DNA from: JBOGXB01 sp050694215
GTDB lineage: Bacteria > Actinomycetota > CADDZG01 > WHSQ01
DNA length: 49,586 bases
Assembly (NCBI GenBank): GCA_050694215.1
Contig: JBOGXB010000005.1
Span: 1-49,586, forward strand
Reading direction: 5' to 3'
Made by a program: the position numbers and the translations under genes
Shown here: in pieces, positions 16,304 to 25,210 of the stretch
Position numbering within the stretch: the first letter of the stretch is position 1
Layout: each line of letters starts with the position of its first letter
Notes under the pieces: generated by a model
Seen by the model: the letters and a program-made list of their open reading frames with translations, nothing else
Told to the model about the DNA's origin: nothing
Database searches by the model: none

Positions 16304-17106
16304 AGGTCGGAAGCGTCGCCATCGTCAGCCACGAAGGAAAGCCGGAGGCCGTGGCTTTGCGCGGGGAGATCGCGAGCTGGCTCGACCGGCAGGGCATCGC
16401 CGTGACCGACTACTCCGCCGACCTCGTGTTGTCGCTCGGGGGCGACGGGACGATGCTGCGGGCGGCTCGCTTGGCCCACGACCAAGACGCGCTGCTTCTG
16501 GGAGTCAACGTCGGCCGTCTCGGTTACCTGACCGAGGTCGACGCGGCGGGCGCCGGGGAGGCGCTCGAGCGGGTCCTCGACGGATCGTTCTCACTCGAAG
16601 AGCGGATGATGCTCGCGTGCTCGGCCGTGGCCGGCGACGAGACCGCGGGCTACGTCGGTCTCAACGAGGTGCTGGTCGAGCGCTCGTCGAGACACCGGCT
16701 CGTTCGACTGCGGGTCCGCGTCGGTGGAGAGGACCTCGCCACCTTCGATGCCGACGGCCTGATCGTGGCAACCCCCACGGGATCGACGGCCTACGCGTTG
16801 AGCGCGGGAGGACCGATCGTGTCCCCCCGCGCCTCGTGCCTCGTGCTCGCCCCCGTGAACGCCCACATGATCTTCTCCCGCCCGTTCGTGCTCGCCCCCG
16901 ACGAGACCGTCGAGATCACGGTGGCGAGGGAGTCCGGGCAGGGAGCCTCGGTGGTGCTCGACGGCGCGGTGGGACGGGAGATTCCCGCGGGATGCACGGT
17001 GACGGTACACCGCCACGAGCGCCCACTCCGGCTGATCAGGCTCTCGGGACCCGGCTTCATAGAGCGGCTGAGGACCAAGCTCGGCCTTCCGCGACAGGGC
17101 CATTAA
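16300..17106 (+). CDS. nadK: NAD kinase
   Basis: Phosphorylates NAD to NADP using ATP or polyphosphate; 268 residues. The diagnostic GGDGT motif is at 47-51, followed by the conserved GVNVGRLGYLTEV. The nucleotide-binding segments GLNEVLVER and GSTAYALSAGGPIVSP come later (about 123-175). Translation starts at GTG, coupled to tlyA through a 4-base overlap. In mycobacteria recN follows; here the next gene is steA, 70 bases downstream, so recN is missing from its usual place. Confidence 0.96.
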   Translation: MKVGSVAIVSHEGKPEAVALRGEIASWLDRQGIAVTDYSADLVLSLGGDGTMLRAARLAHDQDALLLGVNVGRLGYLTEVDAAGAGEALERVLDGSFSLEERMMLACSAVAGDETAGYVGLNEVLVERSSRHRLVRLRVRVGGEDLATFDADGLIVATPTGSTAYALSAGGPIVSPRASCLVLAPVNAHMIFSRPFVLAPDETVEITVARESGQGASVVLDGAVGREIPAGCTVTVHRHERPLRLIRLSGPGFIERLRTKLGLPRQGH

Positions 17107-17176
17107 CCGTAGCCGCGTACCGCGCCCCACGTAGGATTTCATGGATGCTGTGTGATCCGATGGCTGTGGCGGCTTA

Positions 17177-18379
17177 GTGATCGGCAAGCCGCGCCGCAAG
17201 ACGTATGTCGACCAGCCGGCCGCCAAAGGCGCCCTGGCGGGATTAGCGCGCGTCGATGCGCGCACCAAGAACCTGCTGTCGCGGGTGCAGCCGGGCGAGA
17301 TCGCGGTCATCGATCACGAGGACATCGATCGGATCGCGGCGGAGGGCCTCGTCCACAAACAAGTGAAGGCCGTCGTCAACGCGGCGCGGTCGTCGACGGG
17401 ACGCTATCCGAACCTCGGCCCCCTGCTGCTCTGTTCGGCGGGAATCATGGTCATCGACGAGGCCGGTCCCGACGTGATGCGTCTCGCGGAGGGATCCAGG
17501 CTCCTGCTGGACGGCGGTCACGTCTACTCCGTCAACGGCGCTGGGCGCCAGGAGATAGCGCACGGAAAGGTGCTTACCCTCGACGAGGCGGAGAAGAGCC
17601 TCGACCGCGCGAAGCAGTCGATTGCATCCGAGCTCGAGCGGTTCGCCGAGAACACCATCGGCTACATAAAGGACGAGCGGGATGTGTTGCTCGAGGCAAC
17701 GCGCTTGCCCGACGTCTCTACGGACTTCCACGGTCGTCACGTGCTGATCGTGGTTCGAGGCTATGACTACAAGGAAGACCTCCGCGCACTGCGGGCCTAC
17801 ATCCGAGAGGTCAAGCCCTTGCTGATCGGCGTGGACGGCGGGGCCGATGCCTTGATGGACGCGGGTCTTCGCCCGAACATGATCATCGGGGACATGGACT
17901 CGGTGACAACGGAGGCGCTGCTGTCGGGCGCGGAGGTCGTCGTGCATGCATACCCTGGAGGTCATGCGCCGGGACTCGAGCGGATGACGGCGCTGGGGAT
18001 TCCGGCGGTTCTGTTCGAGGCGACCGGCACGTCCGAGGACATCGCGATGTTGCTTGCGTACGAGCGGGGCGCGGAGCTACTCGTCGCGGTTGGGACACAC
18101 GCAAATCTCGTCGAATTCATGGACAAGGGCCGCAAGGGGATGGCATCGACGTTCCTCGTTCGCTTGCGCGTGGGCCCGATACTGGTCGACGCCAAGGGCG
18201 TTGGCAGGATATACAAAGGTCGCGTACGGCGAGTCGATCTGCTCATATTCATCATCTCGGCGCTCGCGACGATGGCCATCGTGATCTCCGTCGCGGACCC
18301 GGCCCAGCTCGATCTGAAGATCTACTGGGAGGAGTTCAAGAACCTCCTGTTCTCGTTGCGTGAAGCGATCTTCGGATGA
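17177..18379 (+). CDS. steA: SteA-like cytokinesis protein (thiamine-pyrophosphokinase-fold domain plus C-terminal membrane helix)
   Basis: 400-residue homologue of mycobacterial Rv1697 and corynebacterial SteA, which act with SteB at the division septum to control cell separation. The central-to-C-terminal part has a thiamin-pyrophosphokinase-like domain with GVDGGADALMDAGLRPNMIIGDMDS; GDMDS is near residues 238-242. The final segment has one membrane helix (DLLIFIISALATMAIVISV, about 354-372) and a short amphipathic tail, matching PF12555. The GTG at 17177 is the best start. The 4-base overlap with steB supports joint function. A catalytic activity has not been established for the family. 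Confidence 0.92.
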   Translation: MIGKPRRKTYVDQPAAKGALAGLARVDARTKNLLSRVQPGEIAVIDHEDIDRIAAEGLVHKQVKAVVNAARSSTGRYPNLGPLLLCSAGIMVIDEAGPDVMRLAEGSRLLLDGGHVYSVNGAGRQEIAHGKVLTLDEAEKSLDRAKQSIASELERFAENTIGYIKDERDVLLEATRLPDVSTDFHGRHVLIVVRGYDYKEDLRALRAYIREVKPLLIGVDGGADALMDAGLRPNMIIGDMDSVTTEALLSGAEVVVHAYPGGHAPGLERMTALGIPAVLFEATGTSEDIAMLLAYERGAELLVAVGTHANLVEFMDKGRKGMASTFLVRLRVGPILVDAKGVGRIYKGRVRRVDLLIFIISALATMAIVISVADPAQLDLKIYWEEFKNLLFSLREAIFG

Positions 18380-19332
18380 TCGACTTCCGCTACCACCTCA
18401 TCTCTTTGATAGCCGTCTTCCTTGCGCTTGGGCTCGGCATCCTGATGGGCTCGGTCGTCCTCGACGAGCAGCTCGTCGAACGACTCGAGAACAGGGTGAG
18501 GGGCTTCGCCGACAGCAACGACGATCTGCGACGACGAGTCGGTGACCTCGACGACCGGGTAGACGCGTTCCAGGCGTTCACGACGGAGGCCGAGGGCCGC
18601 TTGCTGGGAGGAGCTCTGGTCGACGAAAGCGTGGTCGTTGTGGAGTTCGAAGGGACCGACGGCACTGTGACCGAGGGCGTAAGGGACGCGGTCGAGACGG
18701 CGGGAGGCAGGGTGGTGACGACGATCACGCTTACGGACAGGCTCGCTCTTACCGGCACGGCGGAGCGCGATCAGCTGGCCCTGATCCTGAGGTCGTCCAC
18801 CGGGACGAACCGGGCGCTCCGGATCCAGCTCGCGGAGGAGCTGGGGGCGAGGATGGCCGCGGCGAGCCTCACGGGCACCGGCGAGAGCAGCGGCTCGGTC
18901 GCGGCGACCCGGCGCCTCGAGGAGCTGCTCGAGGTGTTGCGGGAGGAGGACTACGTCGCAGTGGACAACGAGACGGGTGAGTCGGTCCCTCCGGATTCGG
19001 TCATCGCGCTGGTTGCGGGGAGCTCCGACGAGGCGCCCTTCTCGGTGCAGGACGTCGGCCTCACGCTTTCCGAGTCGCTGGCCGACCGGGGTCTGGCGGT
19101 GACGGTGGGGGAGGCCTCGACGAGTGAGTGGGGGATAGTGGCGAGCGTCCGAGGCGACGCCGAGGCGCGCAACGAGGTGTCGACCGTAGATCAGGCCGAG
19201 ACAGTGGTGGGCAGGATCGCGATCGCACTCGCGCTGTCGCAGGCGGACGAAGGCATCACCGGCCACTACGGGTTACGCGACGGGGCCGACTCGGTGATCC
19301 CGTTGACCCCGGAATCGACTCCCAGCGCCTGA
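18376..19332 (+). CDS. steB: SteB/MctB-like envelope protein
   Basis: 318 residues. Homologue of corynebacterial SteB and mycobacterial MctB (Rv1698, PF11382). The N-terminal helix (about 7-28, IAVFLALGLGILMGSVVL) anchors it in the membrane. A coiled-coil (about 30-70, LVERLENRVRGFADSNDDLRRRVGDLD in pieces) and an extracytoplasmic alpha/beta domain follow. Tight coupling to steA by a 4-base overlap indicates a SteA-SteB complex across the membrane. The older annotation as a copper transport channel in mycobacteria is less likely here, as there is no mycolate outer membrane evidence in this window. Confidence 0.9.
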   Translation: MIDFRYHLISLIAVFLALGLGILMGSVVLDEQLVERLENRVRGFADSNDDLRRRVGDLDDRVDAFQAFTTEAEGRLLGGALVDESVVVVEFEGTDGTVTEGVRDAVETAGGRVVTTITLTDRLALTGTAERDQLALILRSSTGTNRALRIQLAEELGARMAAASLTGTGESSGSVAATRRLEELLEVLREEDYVAVDNETGESVPPDSVIALVAGSSDEAPFSVQDVGLTLSESLADRGLAVTVGEASTSEWGIVASVRGDAEARNEVSTVDQAETVVGRIAIALALSQADEGITGHYGLRDGADSVIPLTPESTPSA

Positions 19333-19354
19333 TCCTGGGGCACTTGCGGAAGGC

Positions 19355-20965
19355 ATGATGGAAAGCCAGCAGACATCCCTCGCGCGCGGAGCCGCGTTCA
19401 TCAGCTTTGCGACGGCGATCTCGAGAGTGACGGGGTTCGTGCGCGTGATCGTGGTGGCTGCGGCGATGGGTACCACGTTCCTCGCCAACACCTACCAAAC
19501 CGCTAACACAATCCCGAACGTGGTTTTCGAGCTCGTCGCCGCCGGAGTGCTGACCTCCGTCTTCGTGCCGACTTTCATCGATTATCTCGTCAAGGGCGAT
19601 CGGGAGGGAACATGGGATGCGGCGAACGCGCTGACGTCGGTTGCTCTCGTCTGCCTCCTGGGACTCTCCGTGCTCGTGGCGCTCGCCGCACCCGTGCTGA
19701 TGAGGCTCCTGACCCTTGGTGTCGCGAACGACTCTCTGCGCGCGGACGAGATCGACCTCGGGACGACCTTTATCCGACTGTTCGCGCCACAGGTGGTCTT
19801 CTACGGAGCCGGGATGATCATGACGGCGGCCCTGCATGCGCACCGGCACTTCGTGGTCCCAGCGGTGGCCCCGATCTTCAACAACGTCGTGGTGATCATC
19901 GTCTACCTGACGTACGCGTTGATGCGCGGCAACGAGGCTCCTTCCGTCGAAGGTGTAAGCGGGGCCGAGACCATGGTGCTGGGGCTCGGCACCAGTCTGG
20001 GAGTCGTTGCGATGACCGTGTGCCTTGTGCCCCGGCTCGGACGACTGGGGTGGAGGTTCAAGTGGCGCTTCGACACGTCGCATCCCGCGGTACGCAAGGG
20101 GGCGAAGGTCGGTGCCTGGGCACTCGGCTACGCGGGGGGCTACCAGGTTGGGCTCATAGTCGTCCTGCTGCTTGCGAACCGCGTCGAGGGAGGGGTCGCG
20201 GCGTACCAATGGGCGTACACCTTCTTCTATCTTCCGCACGCGCTCTTCGGGGTGCCGATCTTCCACGTCTTGTTCCCGGCGATGTCGGAGGATGCATCCC
20301 GGGGAGAGACGGAGATGCTCGCGCTGCGGCTGCGCGAGGGGCTCGCGATGCTGACCTTCATCCTGGTGCCGGTCGCGGCCCTGATGGTGGCGGCCGCGGA
20401 GCCGCTCGCGCAGGTCACTCTGCAGTACGGAGCCATGACGGAAGCCGGAGCCTCCCTTACCGGGCGGGTGATCGGAGCCTTCGCCATCGGCCTTCCCACC
20501 TATTCGGTCTTCCTCGTGCTGACGCGCGCTTGTTACGCGCTGGGAGACGCGCGGGCTCCCGCGATCGTCAACGCTGCCTGCGTGGCGCTCGCCAGCGTCC
20601 TGGGTGCCGCTCTATTCACTGCCTTCACGGACGAGTGGGCGGTTGCGGGCCTGGCGGGGGCCCACTCGATCGCGTTCGCGGTCGGGGCGTGGGCGCTTGC
20701 GGCGTGGCTGAGGCGGTCGATCGGGACGGCGGGAAGAACCGGGCTCGCAGCATGCATCTTCCGGAGCGCCCTGGTTGGAGGACTCGCCCTGATGGCCATG
20801 GCGGCGGTGAACGAGTGGCTCCCGCGGGAGTCCATGGTCTCCTCCGCGCTCGCCCTCGTGGCGACGACCGTGGTCGGAGGCGTCGTCTACACGGGGACGA
20901 TGCACTACCTCAACGCGCCCGAGCTGACGCGGTTGATCTCGCTGGTCAAGAGATCCAGGGGATGA
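19355..20965 (+). CDS. murJ: MurJ-type lipid II flippase (MviN family)
   Basis: 536-residue polytopic MOP-superfamily protein with about 14 hydrophobic segments. The N-terminal ATAISRVTGFVRVIVVAAAMG is the family hallmark, with the Arg residues needed for lipid II handling, followed by the NTIPNVVFELVAAG segment of helix 2. It flips lipid-linked peptidoglycan precursor across the membrane. The ATG at 19355 is preceded by GGAAGG. There is no C-terminal pseudokinase domain as in mycobacterial MviN. Position after steAB and directly coupled to a glycosyltransferase gene ties it to an envelope assembly operon; transport of a different lipid-linked glycan is possible. Confidence 0.92.
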   Translation: MMESQQTSLARGAAFISFATAISRVTGFVRVIVVAAAMGTTFLANTYQTANTIPNVVFELVAAGVLTSVFVPTFIDYLVKGDREGTWDAANALTSVALVCLLGLSVLVALAAPVLMRLLTLGVANDSLRADEIDLGTTFIRLFAPQVVFYGAGMIMTAALHAHRHFVVPAVAPIFNNVVVIIVYLTYALMRGNEAPSVEGVSGAETMVLGLGTSLGVVAMTVCLVPRLGRLGWRFKWRFDTSHPAVRKGAKVGAWALGYAGGYQVGLIVVLLLANRVEGGVAAYQWAYTFFYLPHALFGVPIFHVLFPAMSEDASRGETEMLALRLREGLAMLTFILVPVAALMVAAAEPLAQVTLQYGAMTEAGASLTGRVIGAFAIGLPTYSVFLVLTRACYALGDARAPAIVNAACVALASVLGAALFTAFTDEWAVAGLAGAHSIAFAVGAWALAAWLRRSIGTAGRTGLAACIFRSALVGGLALMAMAAVNEWLPRESMVSSALALVATTVVGGVVYTGTMHYLNAPELTRLISLVKRSRG

Positions 20966-22059
20966 GTGGGGAGCGCCGGGTGCTCGAGGTTCTGGGCCGC
21001 TCGGCGGGCGGGATCGCGGCGCACGTGGCGCTCGTGGCGGAAGGGCTCGATGGGCGGGATGGTCTCGTGGTGGACGTCGCAGGGCCCCCGGACCTTCCCG
21101 TCGCGATGCCCAAGCCCGTCCGGCCGCTGATCATCCCCGACGGTTTGCGGGGTCACCTGCGGGCCGTTCGCTCGCTCCGCTCGATTTTGCGCGCGGGAGG
21201 TTACGAGGTCGTCCACGCCCACGGCCTCAGAGCGGGCATCGACTCTGGCATCGCGGCGCGGGGCCTGCAGGTTCTCGGGTGCGTCTCCGTTCACAACCTC
21301 GTTCTCCCCGATGTCACAGGTGGTGTCAGATCGATCTTCTACAGGTGGGCCGAGCCACTGGTGGTGCGTCTCAACCACAAAGTCTTCGCACCTTCCGAAG
21401 AGATCGCACACCATCTGCGCGCGACGATCCCAGGTGCGGCGGAGAAGGTGGACGTCGTGCTGCTGGGAGTCGGAGAGGAGGTGGCGACCGTGCGATCGCG
21501 TGCCGACGTTAGGTCCGAGCTGGCTCTTCCCCCCGACTCGAGCCTGATCGTGACCGCGAGCCGGCTCCATCCCCAGAAGGCCCTTCATGTGCTGCTCGAG
21601 GCTCTCGCCAGGCTCCCCGGCGTTTACCTCGCCGTCCTGGGTGAGGGTCCCCTCGAGGCCGACCTGCGGAGGCAAGCCACGAAGCTGGGAGTCTCGGAAC
21701 GCGTCGCGTGGCTCGGGTTTCGAGATGACGTCGGTGATTACCTCGCGGCGGCCGATGTCTTTTGCCTGTCGTCGCGCTGGGAGGCCGTCGCTCTCGCGGC
21801 CAAGGAAGCAGTGCTCGTCGATACGCCGGTGGTCGCGACGGACGTCGGAGGGATGCGTGAGCTGTTCGAGGACGGCATTTCCGGAAGACTCGTCCCGAAG
21901 GACGATCCGGCCGCGCTCGCCGGGGCATTGCACGACGTTCTCGAGCACCCCGACCAGGCGAGGACCTACGCGCGGAACGCGCGGGCCGCGCTGACGGAAC
22001 GGTTCTCAACCGCGGGGATGCTGGACGCGTTGTATCGGGCTTACACGGAACCCGTGTGA
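20962..22059 (+). CDS. GT4 family glycosyltransferase
   Basis: 365-residue cytoplasmic or membrane-associated retaining glycosyltransferase of the GT-B fold. The N-terminal domain shows RSAGGIAAHVALVAEGL (acceptor-side Gly-rich loop) and HAHGLRAGIDSG. The C-terminal domain begins LIVTASRLHPQKALHVLLEAL and has the donor-binding E-x7-E pattern in WEAVALAAKEAV, followed by PVVATDVGGMRELF. Sugar donor and acceptor cannot be told. The start ATG overlaps the murJ stop (ATGA), so the two are translationally coupled; a role in a lipid-linked glycan is the natural inference. Confidence 0.9.
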   Translation: MSGERRVLEVLGRSAGGIAAHVALVAEGLDGRDGLVVDVAGPPDLPVAMPKPVRPLIIPDGLRGHLRAVRSLRSILRAGGYEVVHAHGLRAGIDSGIAARGLQVLGCVSVHNLVLPDVTGGVRSIFYRWAEPLVVRLNHKVFAPSEEIAHHLRATIPGAAEKVDVVLLGVGEEVATVRSRADVRSELALPPDSSLIVTASRLHPQKALHVLLEALARLPGVYLAVLGEGPLEADLRRQATKLGVSERVAWLGFRDDVGDYLAAADVFCLSSRWEAVALAAKEAVLVDTPVVATDVGGMRELFEDGISGRLVPKDDPAALAGALHDVLEHPDQARTYARNARAALTERFSTAGMLDALYRAYTEPV

Positions 22060-24233
22060 TGCGCAGGCTTGGCGCCGTGATCGCGCTGATTGCAGCAATG
22101 ACTCTCCTGACACCGCCGGCGCACGCTCAGGAACCTGGGTGCAGAAGAGCGGTGATCTTCACCCTGCCGGGGATCACGTGGGCCGACATCGAGCGATGGG
22201 AGCCTCCCAACATCCTCCAGGCCGCGGACGCCGGCGCGGTGGGGTCGATGTCCGTGCGCACTATCGCATCGCGCACCACTTTCGCTGCAGGGTTCGCAAC
22301 GATCGGCGCGGGGGCGCGTCTCGAGGGGGGGACCGGAACCGGGATACCGCTCTCGGAGAGCGGAGGCGGCGGACTCGCCACGCAGGTCCGCATCGGAGGC
22401 CTCGACGAGATCAGGGACATCGCGGATGCAGCCGGCTACAGCACGGTGGAGCCCGGGGCTCTCGCCGGAGCGCTCGACGACGGAGGCCTCGCGCTGGCTG
22501 CTATCGGGAACTCGGACCTGGGCCTGGAGCCCCCCGTGCCTCTCGGGCTCGGCCGCTGGTCGCTCCTGGCTGCAACGGATGCGGGCGGGATCGTCGATTA
22601 CGCCCTGACCGGGCCGGAGCTGCTGGTCGCCGACTCCACCGCACCGCTCGGCGTCCGAAGCGACCCGGACCGCATGCTGGATGGGCTCGACGACGTCCTG
22701 GCCGCGCCCGGGTGCGCGTCCATCGTGATCGACCCCGGCGACCTCACCAGAGCCGACGCCCTGGGCATCTTGCGAGCCGAGCCCGTTCCCGACGCTCGCC
22801 GGGACGCCCTGCTCGCCGCGGACGACCTCTTGGGTGGGGTCCGCGAGCGACTCGGGCCCGAGGATCTGCTTCTGATCGTGTCGCCCACGTCGCTATCTGG
22901 AGACGATGACGTGCATTTTGGTGTTGCGATCGCGATCGGTCGCTATCCGCCGGGAACCGCCCTGCGGTCGGCCTCGACGCTACGGACAGGCCTGGTGACT
23001 CTCCCAGATGTCGCTCCCACCGTGCTCGACCACCTGGGGATCGCCCGTCCCGAGTCGATGCTGGGTCGCTTCATGACGTCTTCAGAGGTAACGGGAGACC
23101 GGATCGCGGCCGCGTCGGCCCTGGACTCCGAAGCGGTGTTCATCGATCGGATGCGGACACCGATCTCGACCGGCTACGTCGTCTGCCAGGTCTTCATCTA
23201 CGGGCTCACGATATGGCTGCTATCGAGCCGAACGGGCGACGCGAGCTTGCGAGTTTTCAGGATCCTCGAGGCAGTAGCGCTCGGGGTCGTCGCGCTTCCC
23301 GTTTCCACCTATCTCCTGGGGATCGTGGAGCAGCACGCCCTCGGCGCGTGGGGGTTCACCCTCGCGCTCCTCGTGGTCGACGCGGCCCTCGTGGCAGTCG
23401 CGTGGGCCGCGCTACGGTCGCCGCTCGATCGCCTCCTCGGTCTGAGCGTGTTGACGGTGGGGGTCATCTTCATCGACCTCGCCTTCGGAGCACCCTTGCA
23501 GCTCAACACGGTGTTCAGCTATTCGCCGATCGTCGCGGGCAGGTTCGCCGGGCTGGGCAACATCGCGTATTCGGTGCTAGCAGCGACCAGCCTCATCACC
23601 TCGATCGTGCTCGTACACCGCTCTCGAGGTGGACGCAGGGCTCTCGCCGGAGCGGCGGTGATCTTCTGCCTCACCGTGATCTTCGACGGCGCTCCGATGC
23701 TGGGCAGTGATGTCGGGGGCGTGATCGCGCTGGTGCCGGGCTTCGTCGTGGCGTGGTTCCTGCTCGCCGGCAAGCGGCCGGGCGTGAGACTCGTGGCAGG
23801 GAGCATGGTCGCGATGATCGTCACGCTGGGAGTTTTCCTCGCGGCCGACCTCTCTCGGCCCGAGGAATCACGAACACATCTCGCTCAGCTCTTCGAGTCC
23901 GTGCGCGATGGGGGGTTCGAGTTCCTCTCGGACGCCATCGATCGCAAGGTCACCACCAACCTGCGCGTGTTCAGGTCCACGATCTGGACCTACCTCGTCC
24001 CACCGGCACTCGCCCTGATGGCCTGGCTCCTTCTGCGGCCGCGCGGCCGCTGGAGGCAGATGGCGCTGGAGTACCCACGTCTGAGAGCCGGGCTGATAGC
24101 GGGCTTGATCCTGTGCGTGCTCGGCTTCGCGGTGAACGACTCGGGCATCGTGGTCCCCGCAACGATGCTGTCCTTCCTGGCTCCGATGGCCTTGTTGATC
24201 CATCTCTCCATGGCCGCGCGGGAGGTTGCGTGA
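22059..24233 (+). CDS. Large membrane protein with extracytoplasmic alkaline-phosphatase-like domain
   Basis: 724 residues from ATG 22059 (GTG at 22056 is equally possible). A cleavable-looking signal peptide ends at AHAQ (about 24). The extracytoplasmic region (about 25-360) starts AVIFTLPGITWADI and ends with LPDVAPTVLDHLGI, the same strand pattern and end motif as metal-dependent phosphatases and sulfatases of the alkaline phosphatase superfamily. The usual metal ligands and nucleophile are not evident. About ten helices follow (about 370-720), with the striking motifs YSPIVAGRFAGLGNIAYSVLA and GAPMLGSDVGGVIALVPGF. Families of this build occur in many actinobacteria without known function. 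Flanked by GT4 and WecA/MraY-like genes and overlapping both. Confidence 0.82.
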   Translation: MRRLGAVIALIAAMTLLTPPAHAQEPGCRRAVIFTLPGITWADIERWEPPNILQAADAGAVGSMSVRTIASRTTFAAGFATIGAGARLEGGTGTGIPLSESGGGGLATQVRIGGLDEIRDIADAAGYSTVEPGALAGALDDGGLALAAIGNSDLGLEPPVPLGLGRWSLLAATDAGGIVDYALTGPELLVADSTAPLGVRSDPDRMLDGLDDVLAAPGCASIVIDPGDLTRADALGILRAEPVPDARRDALLAADDLLGGVRERLGPEDLLLIVSPTSLSGDDDVHFGVAIAIGRYPPGTALRSASTLRTGLVTLPDVAPTVLDHLGIARPESMLGRFMTSSEVTGDRIAAASALDSEAVFIDRMRTPISTGYVVCQVFIYGLTIWLLSSRTGDASLRVFRILEAVALGVVALPVSTYLLGIVEQHALGAWGFTLALLVVDAALVAVAWAALRSPLDRLLGLSVLTVGVIFIDLAFGAPLQLNTVFSYSPIVAGRFAGLGNIAYSVLAATSLITSIVLVHRSRGGRRALAGAAVIFCLTVIFDGAPMLGSDVGGVIALVPGFVVAWFLLAGKRPGVRLVAGSMVAMIVTLGVFLAADLSRPEESRTHLAQLFESVRDGGFEFLSDAIDRKVTTNLRVFRSTIWTYLVPPALALMAWLLLRPRGRWRQMALEYPRLRAGLIAGLILCVLGFAVNDSGIVVPATMLSFLAPMALLIHLSMAAREVA

Positions 24234-25093
24234 GCCTCGACGAGGCGATGACCGCTCTGGCAGCCGCCCTCGCGGGTGCCGGTATCGCCCGCGGCCTGGC
24301 CGAGCTCCGGCTTCGGGCACCACCTGATCGCCTGATGCGCACGAACGTGAGTGGCAGACGCGTTCCGGCCGTGTTGGGGGGGCCGAACGCGATCGCGGCC
24401 CTCCTCGTGCTCGTGCTTCTTCAGATGGGCGCGGTCCTGGGGTGGAGCGCGGCGCGCACGGACGAGATCGGCATCGCGGTTGCCGTGGTCGTCGTCGTCA
24501 TGACGCTCGCCGGCGCCTTCGACGACCTCCGCGGAGACGAGCGACCGCGCGGTTTCAAGGGTCATTTGCGCGCGGCGGCCTCCCTCCGCCTGACGGGCGG
24601 GCTCGTCAAGCTCGCCGCCGGTGTGGCGGCCGGTGTCACCGCCGGGCTCCTCGCCGCCGACGGAGTTGCGCTCGCCGAGATCGCCCTCCTGGTGGCCCTC
24701 ATGGCCAACCTCGTCAACCTGACGGACCGAGCCCCAGGACGGGCGGGGAAGGTCTCCGTCGTCGTCGCCGTTCCGCTCGTGGTCTTCGGCGACCCCGACT
24801 GGGGGATCGCGGCGGCCGGTCTCCTCGGCGCCCTGGCCGGATGCCTGCCGCTGGACCTGTCCGAGCGCGCGATGCTCGGCGACGCCGGAGCAAATCCACT
24901 CGGCGCCGTGCTCGGGCTTGGTCTCGGCGTGGCGCTGGAAACCCCCGGCCGTCTGGCGGCGATAGCTCTTCTGTTGCTGCTCAACATCGCTTCCGAGAGG
25001 TGGTCTTTCTCGCGCGCGATCGAGCGCGTGGCCTGGTTGAGGACCCTGGACGACATAGGTCGGACCCACACCGCTCGAAACGCCCCGGATTGA
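24230..25093 (+). CDS. WecA/MraY-like prenyl-phosphate sugar-1-phosphate transferase homologue
   Basis: 287-residue polytopic protein of glycosyltransferase family 4 in Pfam terms (MraY/WecA/TagO). Family motifs are present in order: AGAFDDLRGDE (the DD pair that binds metal), NLVNLTDRAPGRAGK (the NxxNxxD segment) and MLGDAGANPLGAVLG. It would load a sugar-1-phosphate on a polyprenyl phosphate at the membrane. The NxxD loop continues RAPGRA instead of the usual GLDGLA, so substrate use may differ from MraY and WecA. GTG start overlaps the preceding gene by 4 bases. It is the last gene of the steA-to-here operon. Confidence 0.85.
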   Translation: MSLDEAMTALAAALAGAGIARGLAELRLRAPPDRLMRTNVSGRRVPAVLGGPNAIAALLVLVLLQMGAVLGWSAARTDEIGIAVAVVVVVMTLAGAFDDLRGDERPRGFKGHLRAAASLRLTGGLVKLAAGVAAGVTAGLLAADGVALAEIALLVALMANLVNLTDRAPGRAGKVSVVVAVPLVVFGDPDWGIAAAGLLGALAGCLPLDLSERAMLGDAGANPLGAVLGLGLGVALETPGRLAAIALLLLLNIASERWSFSRAIERVAWLRTLDDIGRTHTARNAPD

Positions 25094-25210
25094 CCGGGCC
25101 CTTCACCAGAGCCGTGTTAGCGTGGGATGACTTCCCCCGGATACGCCGTCCGGGTCTGCTATTGCCCCGAGCCGGGGGTCGTCACCTAGCCCTACTACCA
25201 GGAGGAGAAG
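25094..25210 (+). promoter_or_regulatory. pyrG leader with two hairpins
   Basis: The 117-base gap before pyrG holds two perfect inverted repeats: CCCGGA/TCCGGG at 25136-25154 with a 7-base loop, and CCCCG/CGGGG at 25165-25177 with a 3-base loop. TAGCGT at 25118-25123 could be a -10 element, giving a leader of about 80 bases that contains both hairpins. GGAGGAGAAG just before the GTG is a strong ribosome-binding site. No T-tract follows the hairpins. Attenuation is possible but not shown. Confidence 0.4.
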
